Assembly: GCA_032717465.1 (NCBI GenBank)
Contig: CM064632.1
Coordinates: forward strand, 23,716,965-23,780,964
Direction of reading: 5' to 3'
DNA: 64,000 nt
From: Coenobita brevimanus
Lineage: Eukaryota > Arthropoda > Malacostraca > Decapoda > Coenobitidae
The translations under genes were made by a program, and so were the position numbers. Numbering within the stretch: position 1 is the stretch's first letter; each line of letters opens with the position of its first letter. Below are positions 12,779-22,420 of the stretch, in pieces. The notes under the pieces were generated by a model. It did not search any database, was not told the DNA's origin, and worked only from the letters and a program-made list of their open reading frames with translations.

Positions 12779-12840
<62 letters not shown>
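12779..12840 (+). repeat. (CA)31 microsatellite
   Basis: Uninterrupted CA array only 75 bp from the GT array at 12604. The two are complementary and could pair as a hairpin. Confidence 0.97.
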
Positions 12841-12842
<2 letters not shown>

Positions 12843-12912
12843 CTCTGCCATTACCCAAGCCACTCAGCACTTAGGTGTAGTGGTTCGTCTGCTGCGCTGA
12901 CACACACCACCA

Positions 12913-13250
12913 AGAAAGGTATTCTCGTTGGGTAAGGAGGCTCCCTATTACCTAGTCCTTACCTTATGTTTCTGCTTTTGGTGCATTAATATTTCGTTGT
13001 AATTTTCTGCTTCTCGTACATTAATATTTTCCTGTCTTTCGTTTTTGTCTGTGCTAGTACATTAAAGGTGAAAATAATGAACAAGAGAATAATAACCTGT
13101 AACAAGTAAAATAAAATACAGATAACACACAGAAGAATAGTAACGTGTAACATGCCAAATAAATGACTTAATAACACAAGAGGACGGGAATGTGTAACAT
13201 GCAAAATAATTCGTTACGAAAGAGGTTCGTAAGTCTCCGTAACTACATAT
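12913..13250 (+). mobile_element. Family A foldback element with an expanded interior
   Basis: Left arm ggtattctcgttgggtaagg, aggctccctattaccta; right arm aaaataattcgttacgaaag, aggttcgtaagtctccgt. Between them are about three imperfect units of about 60 bp, each with an ataacaca-type block and ending tgtaacatgcaaaataa (13078-13212), so the loop was lengthened by tandem duplication. Confidence 0.65.
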
Positions 13251-13359
13251 AATTTTATTTATAATTGTTTTGCATGCCATTTAAAGATCCTCAATAGACA
13301 TAATTTGCATAAACATAAAATAAGGAAGCCCAGGTTACCTAAGCCGACTATACGCTTTT

Positions 13360-13565
13360 TACTCCAAACTTAGCTTAAAATTACTCTCTCCACCTTAAAA
13401 GCTAACTTGTAACAATAGAGTAACACTATAATACGGTGCTAATCACGAAGAAGTGCTATGGAAAGGATGTAGGGGCGTAGCACTACCTTTTTTTCTGCCA
13501 ATAAGCCACGTGAAATTGGCTGCGAAAGGGTGAAATTATGGGCCAACTCAAGGTGAATGAACTAT
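13360..13565 (+). repeat. Dispersed repeat family C, copy 2
   Basis: Same block order as 836-1040: ctctccaccttaaaagctaa, gtgctaatcacgaag, aagtgctatggaaagga, gccacgtgaaattggctgcg, gggccaactcaaggtgaa. Confidence 0.65.
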
Positions 13566-13699
13566 AGGATAAAGTCCCAGTCTGCTTGAGATGGTTGCAC
13601 TGGTGGGTACATCTGGAAATTCTCCACTCCTCGTAAAGCGTATTTTATTGCATTTGTGTTTCTCTGTATGTGTTGCCTCTCCCTCACCTAGTATCTTAA

Positions 13700-13730
<31 letters not shown>
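13700..13730 (+). repeat. (CT)15 microsatellite
   Basis: Uninterrupted CT array. The following 13740-14170 is pyrimidine-rich with no gene. Confidence 0.95.
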
Positions 13731-13732
<2 letters not shown>

Positions 13733-14464
13733 CTTTGCACTACTGGAAAAAATTTTGATTTTTGGTTTCCTGTTTTTCTCCTCCTCACTCCATTTCTTTC
13801 CATCTCCATTCCTCCTCCATTTCGTTTTTCAGCTCCCTCCACTTCTGGAACACGTTTCTAGCTTTATTCACTACTAATTCCTCTATTCTTAGAGAATTTT
13901 CCCTTTCTAATTTCCTCCATTTTCCCCTCTTTCCCTTCATCGTTCATATCTGCCTGTTCCTTCTCCATCTCTTTTTCTGGTCTTCGTATCCATCAGTTTT
14001 CGACTGGCAGCAAATTGTGTTGTTAAAGAAACAAAAATGCGATTTCTAGTTTTCCTCTTTCTCCTCCTCTTCACTTCCTTAATCCTCTCCGTTCCGCTTC
14101 TCTTCCTCCTCAATTTGATTTTCCTCCTCCTTCTCCTCCCTTCTCTCTCGTGGAGTCCTTTTAGAATTGCGGCGGAGAATTCCTAATGCAAGATACGCGA
14201 GAGGAAGGGAAGACTGGCAGGGGAGAGGAACCAAAGGAGTACAGGAAGGGAGTGAGAGAAAGTTTGAGCTAGACAGATAGAAAGGCAGGAAGGGTGAGGA
14301 TAGGGATAAAATAACATATAGTGCAATGAAAGGACCGAAAGTGTAGTTCAGGTGGATAGCAAGGAAATGAGGAAGTGCGACGGTGTGGATAATAAAGAAA
14401 ATTGTGCAAAAAATAATGCCATGTTTGTAGGTGGCAAAGGCTTGATAAACGATAGACGAAACAA

Positions 14465-14470
<6 letters not shown>

Positions 14471-14524
<54 letters not shown>
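14471..14524 (+). repeat. (GA)27 microsatellite in purine-rich sequence
   Basis: Pure GA array. Flanks 14190-14940 are purine-rich with A runs at 14788-14804 and 14885-14900. No gene recognised. Confidence 0.95.
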
Positions 14525-14528
<4 letters not shown>

Positions 14529-14944
14529 GGAAATAACACAAAAAAGTACCAGAAGAGGAAAGGACAGGAGTGGAAGTGAACGCAGTAGCTAAGTATGGAG
14601 ATTGGGAGAACAGAAGAAAATGAAAGAAAATACATAATCATCAAAGAACACGTGACGGAAGATGGGCAGGAGGGGAGACAGTGACGAGAGAAATAAGAAG
14701 AGCATAGAGCACAGGAAACATGGACGGAAGGGACAGAGTGGCTGGGGCAGTAATGGTGGAAAGGAATAATATAAAAACATAGTTGAGAAAAAAAAAAAAA
14801 AAAGAAGCGAGAGAGTGGCTGGGATATAAGAAAATGGAGAATAAAAACGAGAAAACAAAGCAAAGGAAGCAGAGAAAAAATGCTAAAAAAAAAAAAAAAG
14901 GAAATGAAGAAGGGAAGAAAAATAAAAAAGGATCACTCATGAAT

Positions 14945-15600
14945 AAGGAGCCAACTATTTGACTTTACCCTGTGCTCCTGATATTTGACAGAGTAATCTC
15001 AATATGAAATTACTTCATCTTTGGTTAAATCTTAACTCCTGTACCAACTTTGGCTCAAACCACATCAAGAGTGAGCTGGCTTTGCCCAGTGACCTATATC
15101 TTTGACATTTTCCGGTGACCATTAAAAGGTTGTTCACAAAAATTATTCTTTTTTAAGCTTCTTTACACTCTTTTCCAGAAAGTTTACCTTAAATCGGATA
15201 AATACTGTTTAAGTTGACTTTATCATGTGAGCTTGCCCTTCGACATCACTGATCTTGCAAGCAATAGGTCAATTACCCGGATGCCTCTAAACTTATCCAC
15301 CAAGCTGGATCCAAATCAGATCAAAACTGTTTTACCTCTTCACTTCACATACAAGCACTCGGGTCGAAATCTGACCCTGCCTTGTGACCCTGACGTCTGA
15401 CTAATTGTTCTCCACACTGAATCCCTTCTTTCTCGCCTGCCACTAAACCCTTCCACTATGTCCGGCTCAAATCAGATCATAACGCGAGTGATTTTAATTA
15501 GTAACCTTGGGCTATGGAATTTCCCTGTGACCTTGACCTTTGTACTCAAAACCAAATCCGTTCCGGAAAGTTTGTTTGAAATTGGATAAGTCGACCACAG
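14945..15600 (+). repeat. Dispersed tandem repeat family with TGACCTTGACCTTTG motif, copy 1
   Basis: Four or so imperfect units of roughly 170-190 bp, each with a gactttaccctgtg or tgaccttgacctttg block, an aattgttctc block and an accaactttggctcaaa block. The same order occurs at 32490-33055. Non-coding; family name unknown to me. Confidence 0.75.
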
Positions 15601-15733
15601 TACCAACGCTCACACACCTACACCCTGTCAACACACAAGAACACTGTCAACCAATACCACTCTAACAACAGAACCATCAATACAAAATATAACCGCTGAC
15701 ACACAACACTGACACAAACACACAAACCACTTT

Positions 15734-15736
<3 letters not shown>

Positions 15737-15764
<28 letters not shown>
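15737..15764 (+). repeat. (AC)14 microsatellite
   Basis: Short pure AC array within AC-rich sequence (15600-15870). Confidence 0.9.
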
Positions 15765-15766
<2 letters not shown>

Positions 15767-15869
15767 CACAATAACCAACAGCACACAGAACACCTCCCTC
15801 CTCAACCACCAGCACACACAATCAACACATAAATGCCTCTGCCTCCTCACCAGCAGCAAATTCTCCTCC

Positions 15870-17280
15870 TGCCAGCTTATGTACAGTCGGCCTAAGAAGT
15901 GACGGCAGAGTATCCAGAAGTTTTCGGTCAGCGATAATGTACATACTCTTCCTTAAATCTTTACAAGGAGAAACCTATTATGTAAAATTGTTACAGAAAA
16001 CAATAAGTAAATGCAAAAGTACCGGTATATTTCAAAATTGTGACAATCAGTTCGTTAGTTATGATAATAGGATATCCTAAACGGAACTAACTGAAATTTC
16101 AGAACTATCGCTCAGGGACAGTGAGGAATAATTTGCGGAGTTCATGTTTAATATGTTAACACATAATAATTTCTTAGTAGTGTAAGACTAAAAAGAAATG
16201 CGCTTTAATAATCAATTAAAATCAGTCTTTATTATTTATAAAATATTTCCCGTTACAATACTAAGGAATAATTTAGTCATTTATTTCTGTTTTTGGTGTC
16301 TCCATGGACGACGACAGAAAGAGGGAATGCAGCCTATGTTAGTAGGCTATTTTAAAAGGTTCGATGAACATGCACGGAAAAATAACAGCTTTTTCTCAGA
16401 GACATGCAGTTATTACATTGCATTTGGCCAGTTTTTCATAAGAAAAATTCTATTGAAGTTTTTTTATATAAGCCAGAGGACCATCAGTGAATGAAAAATA
16501 AGGAAAACCTCGAAAATTTGCCAAGAGTCGGAGCTCCTTGGATAATGACAACTTGTCATAACCTAGTATCCTCAGTGTCTAAACAATTAGCAAGAGAAAT
16601 AAAATGCAGGTGTTCATAAACAAGCCACTCAGTTCAAAACTTTCAGATCAGCATTTTCAGTTACGCAGGACAGAGGTATATTTTAAAAGAAGGATACTAG
16701 AGTGCAAAAAGTATGTGCTTTTGCATTGCGAGAGTATAAGCTCATGCTTTCGTCCTCTTCATTGCCTAGTGTATGAGAAAAGGATAAAACCTGTCATATC
16801 TTCTTAGAGTTTAAAATAATTTTGCACCAACTGGGAATAAAGTCGGTATATGCGAGGGGAAGACAAGGAATAAAAGGCAGAATGGTCTTGCTGTTACCGC
16901 AGGTAGGATATCAATAAGATAAACTTCAAGGTTGCGGCATCCTTATTGTTGCTGTATCATCACCACACCAATTGAAAATAAGGTAGTGTATTGTAGTCAC
17001 AAGAGGTTTCCTTAACTGGTCTTCGAAACTAGAGCATTCTGTATTTGAAATCCTGGGAAGCAAATACATCAGGACAGGGGATTATGCGCTCCGTGTGCGG
17101 AGTAATACATTACACATTCGTTCATATCGGGAGACGTATATCTGAGTGTTAACTTCTAATCTATCATTACCTCATGTTATTCATTTTACGTAATTCTTAG
17201 CGTGATATACATTTAATTTTCTATGACGTAATGGAGGCACAGAAGTTTTACCATATATTCACAAGTTTTCATTGAATGTA
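15870..17280. other. No gene recognised; possible Tc1/mariner relic at 16440-16600
   Basis: AT-rich sequence without simple repeats. In one frame, 16513-16545 reads ENLENLPRVGAP, which resembles the linker after the DNA-binding domain of Tc1-like transposases, preceded in another frame by ISQRTISE. The supporting stretch is short and full of stops. Confidence 0.25.
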
Positions 17281-17369
17281 TATCAGTGCAGAGTGACCGA
17301 AGCAATCTGAAACTCTGCCATCACTTCTTGGAGCGACTGTACATCAACACGCTGGAAATTATTCAAGGC

Positions 17370-17905
17370 GGCTGCAGAAGAGAGGAGGGTGGGGGAAGAG
17401 GAGACAGAGAGATGAGGGAGAAGAGGGGAGGAGAGAAATAAATGAGGGAGATGAGAAGAGGAGAGAATTGGAGGAGAGAGAAAAGAGAAGTAGAGAAACG
17501 AAGGAGGGAGAAGAGAGGAGAGAAATGGAGGAGGGAGCAGAGAGGAGAGAAATGGAGCAGGGAGAAGAGAGGTGGAGAGAAATGGATGAAGGAAAAGTGA
17601 GGAAGAGAGAAAAGGAAGAGGGAGAGGAGAGAGACTAATGCATGAGCAAAAGACAAGAGATGCAGAACTGAGAGATAAGCGAGATGAGAAAGCAAATATA
17701 AAAGGGAAAAGGAGGGAGAACATAACAAAATGAGAAGGTGAGGGAGAGAGGGTGAAACAGGAAGAGAAGAGAAAAGATGAGGAAGAGACGGAGAGGGGAG
17801 GGAAAATGAAGTAGAAGAGAGAGATGGGAGCGGGAGGAGGACAGGGAGAAGGGAAGGAAGGAAGGGAGAGAGGGAGAGAGAGAGAGAGAGAGAGAGACTG
17901 AGGGG
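17370..17905 (+). repeat. Polypurine minisatellite (GAGAAATGGAGGAGGGAGAAGA)
   Basis: Degenerate units of about 25-30 bp (agaggagagaaatggagg, agggagaagagagg) ending in a (GA)12 run. Minus-strand open frames are low complexity. Confidence 0.85.
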
Positions 17906-18344
17906 AAGGATGTTACAAAGACTGCAGGTCATTAGGACTTACTCAAGACGGCCGAGTATGTTCTCAAGTGGAGTAAGCAGCGGAGGAATCAGAAAGTCCC
18001 AATTATGCGCGAATTGCGACTCTCTCTCTCTCCCTCTCTCTCTCTCTCTGTCCACGGCTTTGTATTTTACTCAAGCTAACTCATGGAGATTTTATTGATT
18101 TATTCAGCTGCTTCTCCCCCTCTTACGTTGATTTCCCTCTCAAAAATGCTACAAAAAATCTCCTTACTCCTCCTATAGCCTTACGGTTTTGTACAGCAAT
18201 TCCTTACAACCTCTGCAAACCCAAAACTTAAATTAAATGTCCTGACTATATGCAAAATACGTCTAAGAACTTTATTCAGAAGCTCGTCCTAATCTTCCAT
18301 AAACCCGGAGGGGAAGAAAAACAACAATGCTAAGCAAATAAGCG

Positions 18345-18348
<4 letters not shown>

Positions 18349-18421
<73 letters not shown>
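18349..18421 (+). repeat. (GT)36 microsatellite
   Basis: Uninterrupted GT array. Confidence 0.97.
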
Positions 18422-18424
<3 letters not shown>

Positions 18425-19177
18425 CTATATTTGACTCCCTCGAATTTCAACGTGCCACACATCAAAAGACGCAGAATGACGAGCTGACAATGAGAGAGCA
18501 AATTATAACCGCGCGGCCACGCGCACCTTTGTGCCCAATCTTTCGCCAAACATTGGGAACCTTCTAGAGGTCATACCGTTCAGTGGAATGATCCGAAATT
18601 TCGCATGAGCATGCCTGGGATATCAGAGCAGGTCCCTCACAAGTTTGGTGTCAGTGCATGCCTCGGAGGCCGTCCAAGTGCCCTCAGCAGGAGGAAGTAC
18701 TTAGCGGCCCCATAGGGCCAATAAGCGCTTGTAGTTTCCTATATTACGGCAGAGAGCACTGGGTGATTTTTAAACAACTTTTACAACATGCCGTAGAGCC
18801 TGAATTATTACCAAATATTATATAGTTTCTTTTTATTTCCAGTTATCACCAGGGAATTCAATTTTACTCTATCTTTTCCAATCCGTCACAACAGCTACCA
18901 AAGTCTTAAACTCCTTTTTTAATTCCAACTAAGGAATGACTGTCTTATTCGGCTATTCCTATGTACATAATTACAATATAAACAGACAATTTTCTTTGAC
19001 CATACTCATACATGATTCCAACTACAGACAGATGATTCAATGCAGCTGCTCTTATACATTCTTCCTTGCATTAAACATGGTACCACAAACAGCAGCTTCG
19101 TATTTAATTCAAGCTAACGGCCACCTATTTTATTCAGAAAAAAAATAAAAAGCTAAAAACATATCTCCATTTTCTGG

Positions 19178-19214
<37 letters not shown>

Positions 19215-19245
19215 CTGGGTAAGGTACAATTAGTTTAAGATCATA
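18422..19245. other. No gene recognised; T31 run at 19182-19212
   Basis: Unique-looking sequence. The 31-base T run could be the tail of a minus-strand retroposed sequence, but no body was recognised next to it. Confidence 0.4.
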
Positions 19246-19249
19246 TTCT

Positions 19250-19545
19250 AATATTAATCAAGTGTTATATCGCATCTTTCAAGAAGGAGAGATTGAAGTT
19301 TTAGGTCACATTTACATACCATGTTTTCGTGAGTGGCATCATATTCAAGTGTTAAGTTACTGTTAAACTGCAGCATTCAAGATCGAGAGATGACAATATT
19401 AGGTCGATTTCACAGCACTACCTCATGACTAGCACCATATTATAGTGTTAATCTATTGTTATATCGCAGCTTTCAAGATGGAGATGTGGAAATTTATGGT
19501 CAAGTTTCCATAGCACTTCGTTACTACTCAAGGACCGTGTTTACT
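19250..19545 (+). repeat. ~95-bp tandem repeat, three diverged units
   Basis: Units begin gttatatcgcatctttcaag (19265), gttaaactgcagcattcaag (19363) and gttatatcgcagctttcaag (19459), each followed by a gagagat or gatgtgg block, a ttaggtc-like block and a cacta / gtggcatcat block. Confidence 0.8.
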
Positions 19546-19724
19546 ACATAGCTTTAGCAAAATTAGTGTAAAGAAGGCCTATTTGTATTTTCATCTTCAC
19601 TCATACAGCAAATACTTCAAAATCAAACCAGAGTGAACATTAAAGTGAACAAATACTTTAGCCTCTTCACTCTGATTACGTATGTTGTTGGTCTACTCTT
19701 TGCAACATCCAGGTGATTTAATTT

Positions 19725-20005
19725 ACTCATGAGAGACCTTTACGTGTGAAAGAGTTAATGAAAGTCGTACCTAACCCCTCCAGGTAGAAATATATCACCT
19801 GACCTGAAAAAATGGCCATGTAACAGCAAAAATTAAGCATGAAGTAGGTCAAAAGAGCTTCTACGGGATTTTCTTCACCTCAGAAAAGATTTTTACGTGT
19901 GAAAGATTTAATGAAAGTCGTACCTAACCCCCTCAGGTAGAAAAGTATCACCTGATCTGAAAAAAATCGCCTTGCTACAACAAAAATGAAGAATGAAGTA
20001 CGTCT
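19725..20005 (+). repeat. Tandemly duplicated family B-like unit (~150 bp)
   Basis: The block tttacgtgtgaaagagttaa then tgaaagtcgtacctaaccc and caggtagaaa...tatcacctga occurs near 19739 and again near 19891, each followed by acagcaaaaattaagcatga-type sequence. Confidence 0.75.
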
Positions 20006-20029
20006 TAAGAATCAATGGTTATAGGCCGG

Positions 20030-20190
20030 TACTCTTATAGGTTAACGAAGCTCCCCAACACCTAATTGTAAGCGATTTACTTTGCTTATTACATCTTACC
20101 GTCGTCTTCTTGTTACGTACATCACTCTAGTATCACCACACTCTGCGTGAATAAAGCACACGACGATCTCAGCCAGCCTCATCCCCAATC
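20030..20190 (+). mobile_element. Family A foldback element, left half
   Basis: The left arm ggttaacgaagctccccaac, acctaattgtaagcgattta is followed by a loop (cttaccgtcgtcttcttgtta...cacactctgcgtgaa) that matches the copy at 59766. The right arm is missing where a T18 run begins near 20191. Confidence 0.65.
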
Positions 20191-20244
20191 TTTTTTTTTT
20201 TTTTTTTTCCCTCTACCTTTCACCCGATTCACTTACAGTCATTA

Positions 20245-20246
<2 letters not shown>

Positions 20247-20294
<48 letters not shown>
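20247..20294 (+). repeat. (CT)24 microsatellite
   Basis: Uninterrupted CT array. Confidence 0.97.
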
Positions 20295-20296
<2 letters not shown>

Positions 20297-20752
20297 AGTA
20301 TACAGCACTAGGCCACAATAAAACACTGCCTCCTTGATCACAGTGTAAATTTTCATCGCCACTCAGTCTCCAAAGTGATCCCGATCTCAAAGGACATTAT
20401 TCTCACTGCGTCATAAAGGCCTGTAACTGGGAATAATTATCCCTCTAACGACCTAGGAAATATTAACTGTCTAATGATCTTGTTCCGTAGACGATAAAAA
20501 GCCTCCATTAAATAAGTAAATTGGCCTACTCATTAACATTCGAGCGATTGAAATATTTACATACTTATTTCTTCTACCGCTATATGATTCTATTCAAACA
20601 GGAATGGCTGTCAAAGGCTGCCATTTCCACCGCTCTAATGGGGTAAACGGGAAATAATGACGTCTCTAGCGATAATTTTCCTTTTTAGTCTTGTTAGCGC
20701 CATGCAGTTATATTTAACTCTCGTAATACCTCTCAGTATACAGATTACCTCA

Positions 20753-20755
<3 letters not shown>

Positions 20756-20821
<66 letters not shown>
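20756..20821. repeat. (AT)33 microsatellite
   Basis: Uninterrupted AT array, self-complementary. Confidence 0.97.
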
Positions 20822-20823
<2 letters not shown>

Positions 20824-20939
20824 ATTAAAGTCCTTCAGCATACAGTGTCTTCACAACTGATTAAAACTACTACTAAAAAACTATAAAACAATAAGAAAAC
20901 TACAAAACTAATTAAAAATAAAAAAACACTCCATTTAAG

Positions 20940-21030
20940 CCCTGCAGCACAAAAGGTCTTCAAAGCTAATAAAATACTCAGGTGGTGGCAAGAACAAGAC
21001 GAAGATGACGTCCTGGGCTGAAAGGGTTAA
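20940..21030 (+). repeat. Family B dispersed repeat, 3' part
   Basis: aaaatactcaggtggtggca, agaacaagacgaagatgac, gtcctgggctgaaagggtta follow the family B consensus through to its ...gaaggggttaa end. Confidence 0.55.
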
Positions 21031-21317
21031 CTTATGGTAGTTAGTGAGGCCAATACAGGACTTGGGACATGTACTGAAATGCGACATTCTTTTGTGCTGT
21101 AGTATACTGCGTGTATAATGACTGCTATGCGACGCACTGCACTGATCCTATTATAATAATGTGTCATGTTATGGACATCATAGTTTGCAGTAATAATTAT
21201 ACAAGTGGCAATTACCGACACGCTTATTACACAGTACTGACCAAAATACATGCTGTAACGGATTCCCACATAACTTTTCTGTACCTACTGTAATATGTAT
21301 TCAATGCACACACACAC

Positions 21318-21318
<1 letters not shown>

Positions 21319-21401
<83 letters not shown>
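21319..21401. repeat. (TA)41 microsatellite
   Basis: Uninterrupted TA array abutting the 3' end of the SINE at 21405. Confidence 0.97.
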
Positions 21402-21404
<3 letters not shown>

Positions 21405-21791
21405 TCTCATCTCATCAGCCATTTGAGTGTCCACTGCAGGGCCTGCCTATCCCAACCGAAGCGGGGACGATACAATGTATATCTACCAAGTGGCTTAGGC
21501 TATCTGGCAGAGATTGTATGTAGGATAAGTGCTTGTATGTGTACTGAAGTGTTGGAGTGGCTTTGGATGTGTGTGTAGTCTGTGAACCAAGTGTAATCGG
21601 CCCGAGCAAGCCGACTGGGTACAAGCATACTTTATAGTATGCGACCCTGATTCAACCACAGCACCCCTGATGTCCGCCAATGCAGTACGTGACCAGAAGA
21701 AAAGCTCCCAAAGTTTATTACCCTGGCGGGGCGCGAACCCTCATTCTTCAGTGTACGAAAATGCACACTTTACCACTGTACCACAAAGGCT

Positions 21792-21793
<2 letters not shown>
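21405..21793 (-). mobile_element. tRNA-derived SINE
   Basis: Read on the minus strand from 21793, the head ggagcctttgtggtacagtg, gtaaagtgtgc contains an RNA polymerase III A-box-like block (tggtacagtggtaaa), and agggttcgcgccccg about 50 bp on is a B-box-like block (GGTTCGNNNCC). This is the layout of a tRNA-related SINE promoter. The body runs for about 390 bp and ends ggccctgcagtggacactca, aatggctgatgagatgaga, passing into TA repeats. Perfect TA arrays flank both ends (21319-21401 and 21795-21862). No open frame is expected. A true tRNA is ruled out because the acceptor stem does not pair. Confidence 0.75.

Positions 21794-21794
<1 letters not shown>

Positions 21795-21862
<68 letters not shown>
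21795..21862. repeat. (TA)34 microsatellite
   Basis: Array next to the SINE head. Together with 21319-21401 it brackets the SINE. Confidence 0.97.
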
Positions 21863-21867
<5 letters not shown>

Positions 21868-21869
<2 letters not shown>

Positions 21870-22105
21870 TGTTGTCAGACTGAAGGATAAATCTGACTAG
21901 TAACCAAGGAGACTCATCCCAATTATTCCCCACTAGCCCGTTCCTGCTTAGTATATGACCAGGTGTTGTCAGACTGGAGGATAATTTTGACTAATAACCA
22001 AGGAGACTCATCCTTACCCCATAACTAATGCTCAAGGAATTTCACGCAACCACGACTTTGGTACTAAAGTTATAAGTGGTCCAGTTCCCTCAGATAAAAA
22101 AATAT
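21868..22105 (+). repeat. Dispersed repeat family E, tandem copies 2 and 3
   Basis: gttgtcagactgaaggata...accaaggagactcatccc starts at 21871, and gttgtcagactggaggata...accaaggagactcatcctt starts at 21966, about 95 bp later. Only the second continues into aatttcacgcaaccacgact and cagttccctcag, matching the copy at 1395. Confidence 0.75.
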
Positions 22106-22420
22106 ATATATGATACAGTTCTAGTTTGAAGTTCATATCCACTGCGTATCATAACAAAGACAATGGGTTTTAGTACCCATGTGGTGAAGCGTGAAGGCTG
22201 CCACTAGTTCACGGGTAACAAATGAATCAATGAACCCTGATTTGGACGAAAGAAAATGTAAAAAAAAAAAAAAAAAACAAATACACAGACTTACAAATAC
22301 AGAGAAAATCCTTACTGAAAGCGTTTATTCCCTATTCCCTTTTTTTTTTTTTTTTTTTTTTTCGCATGTAGCCTGTTAACTCTTTATCACAAGGAACTCA
22401 TTATACGTTTATTCTTCCCC

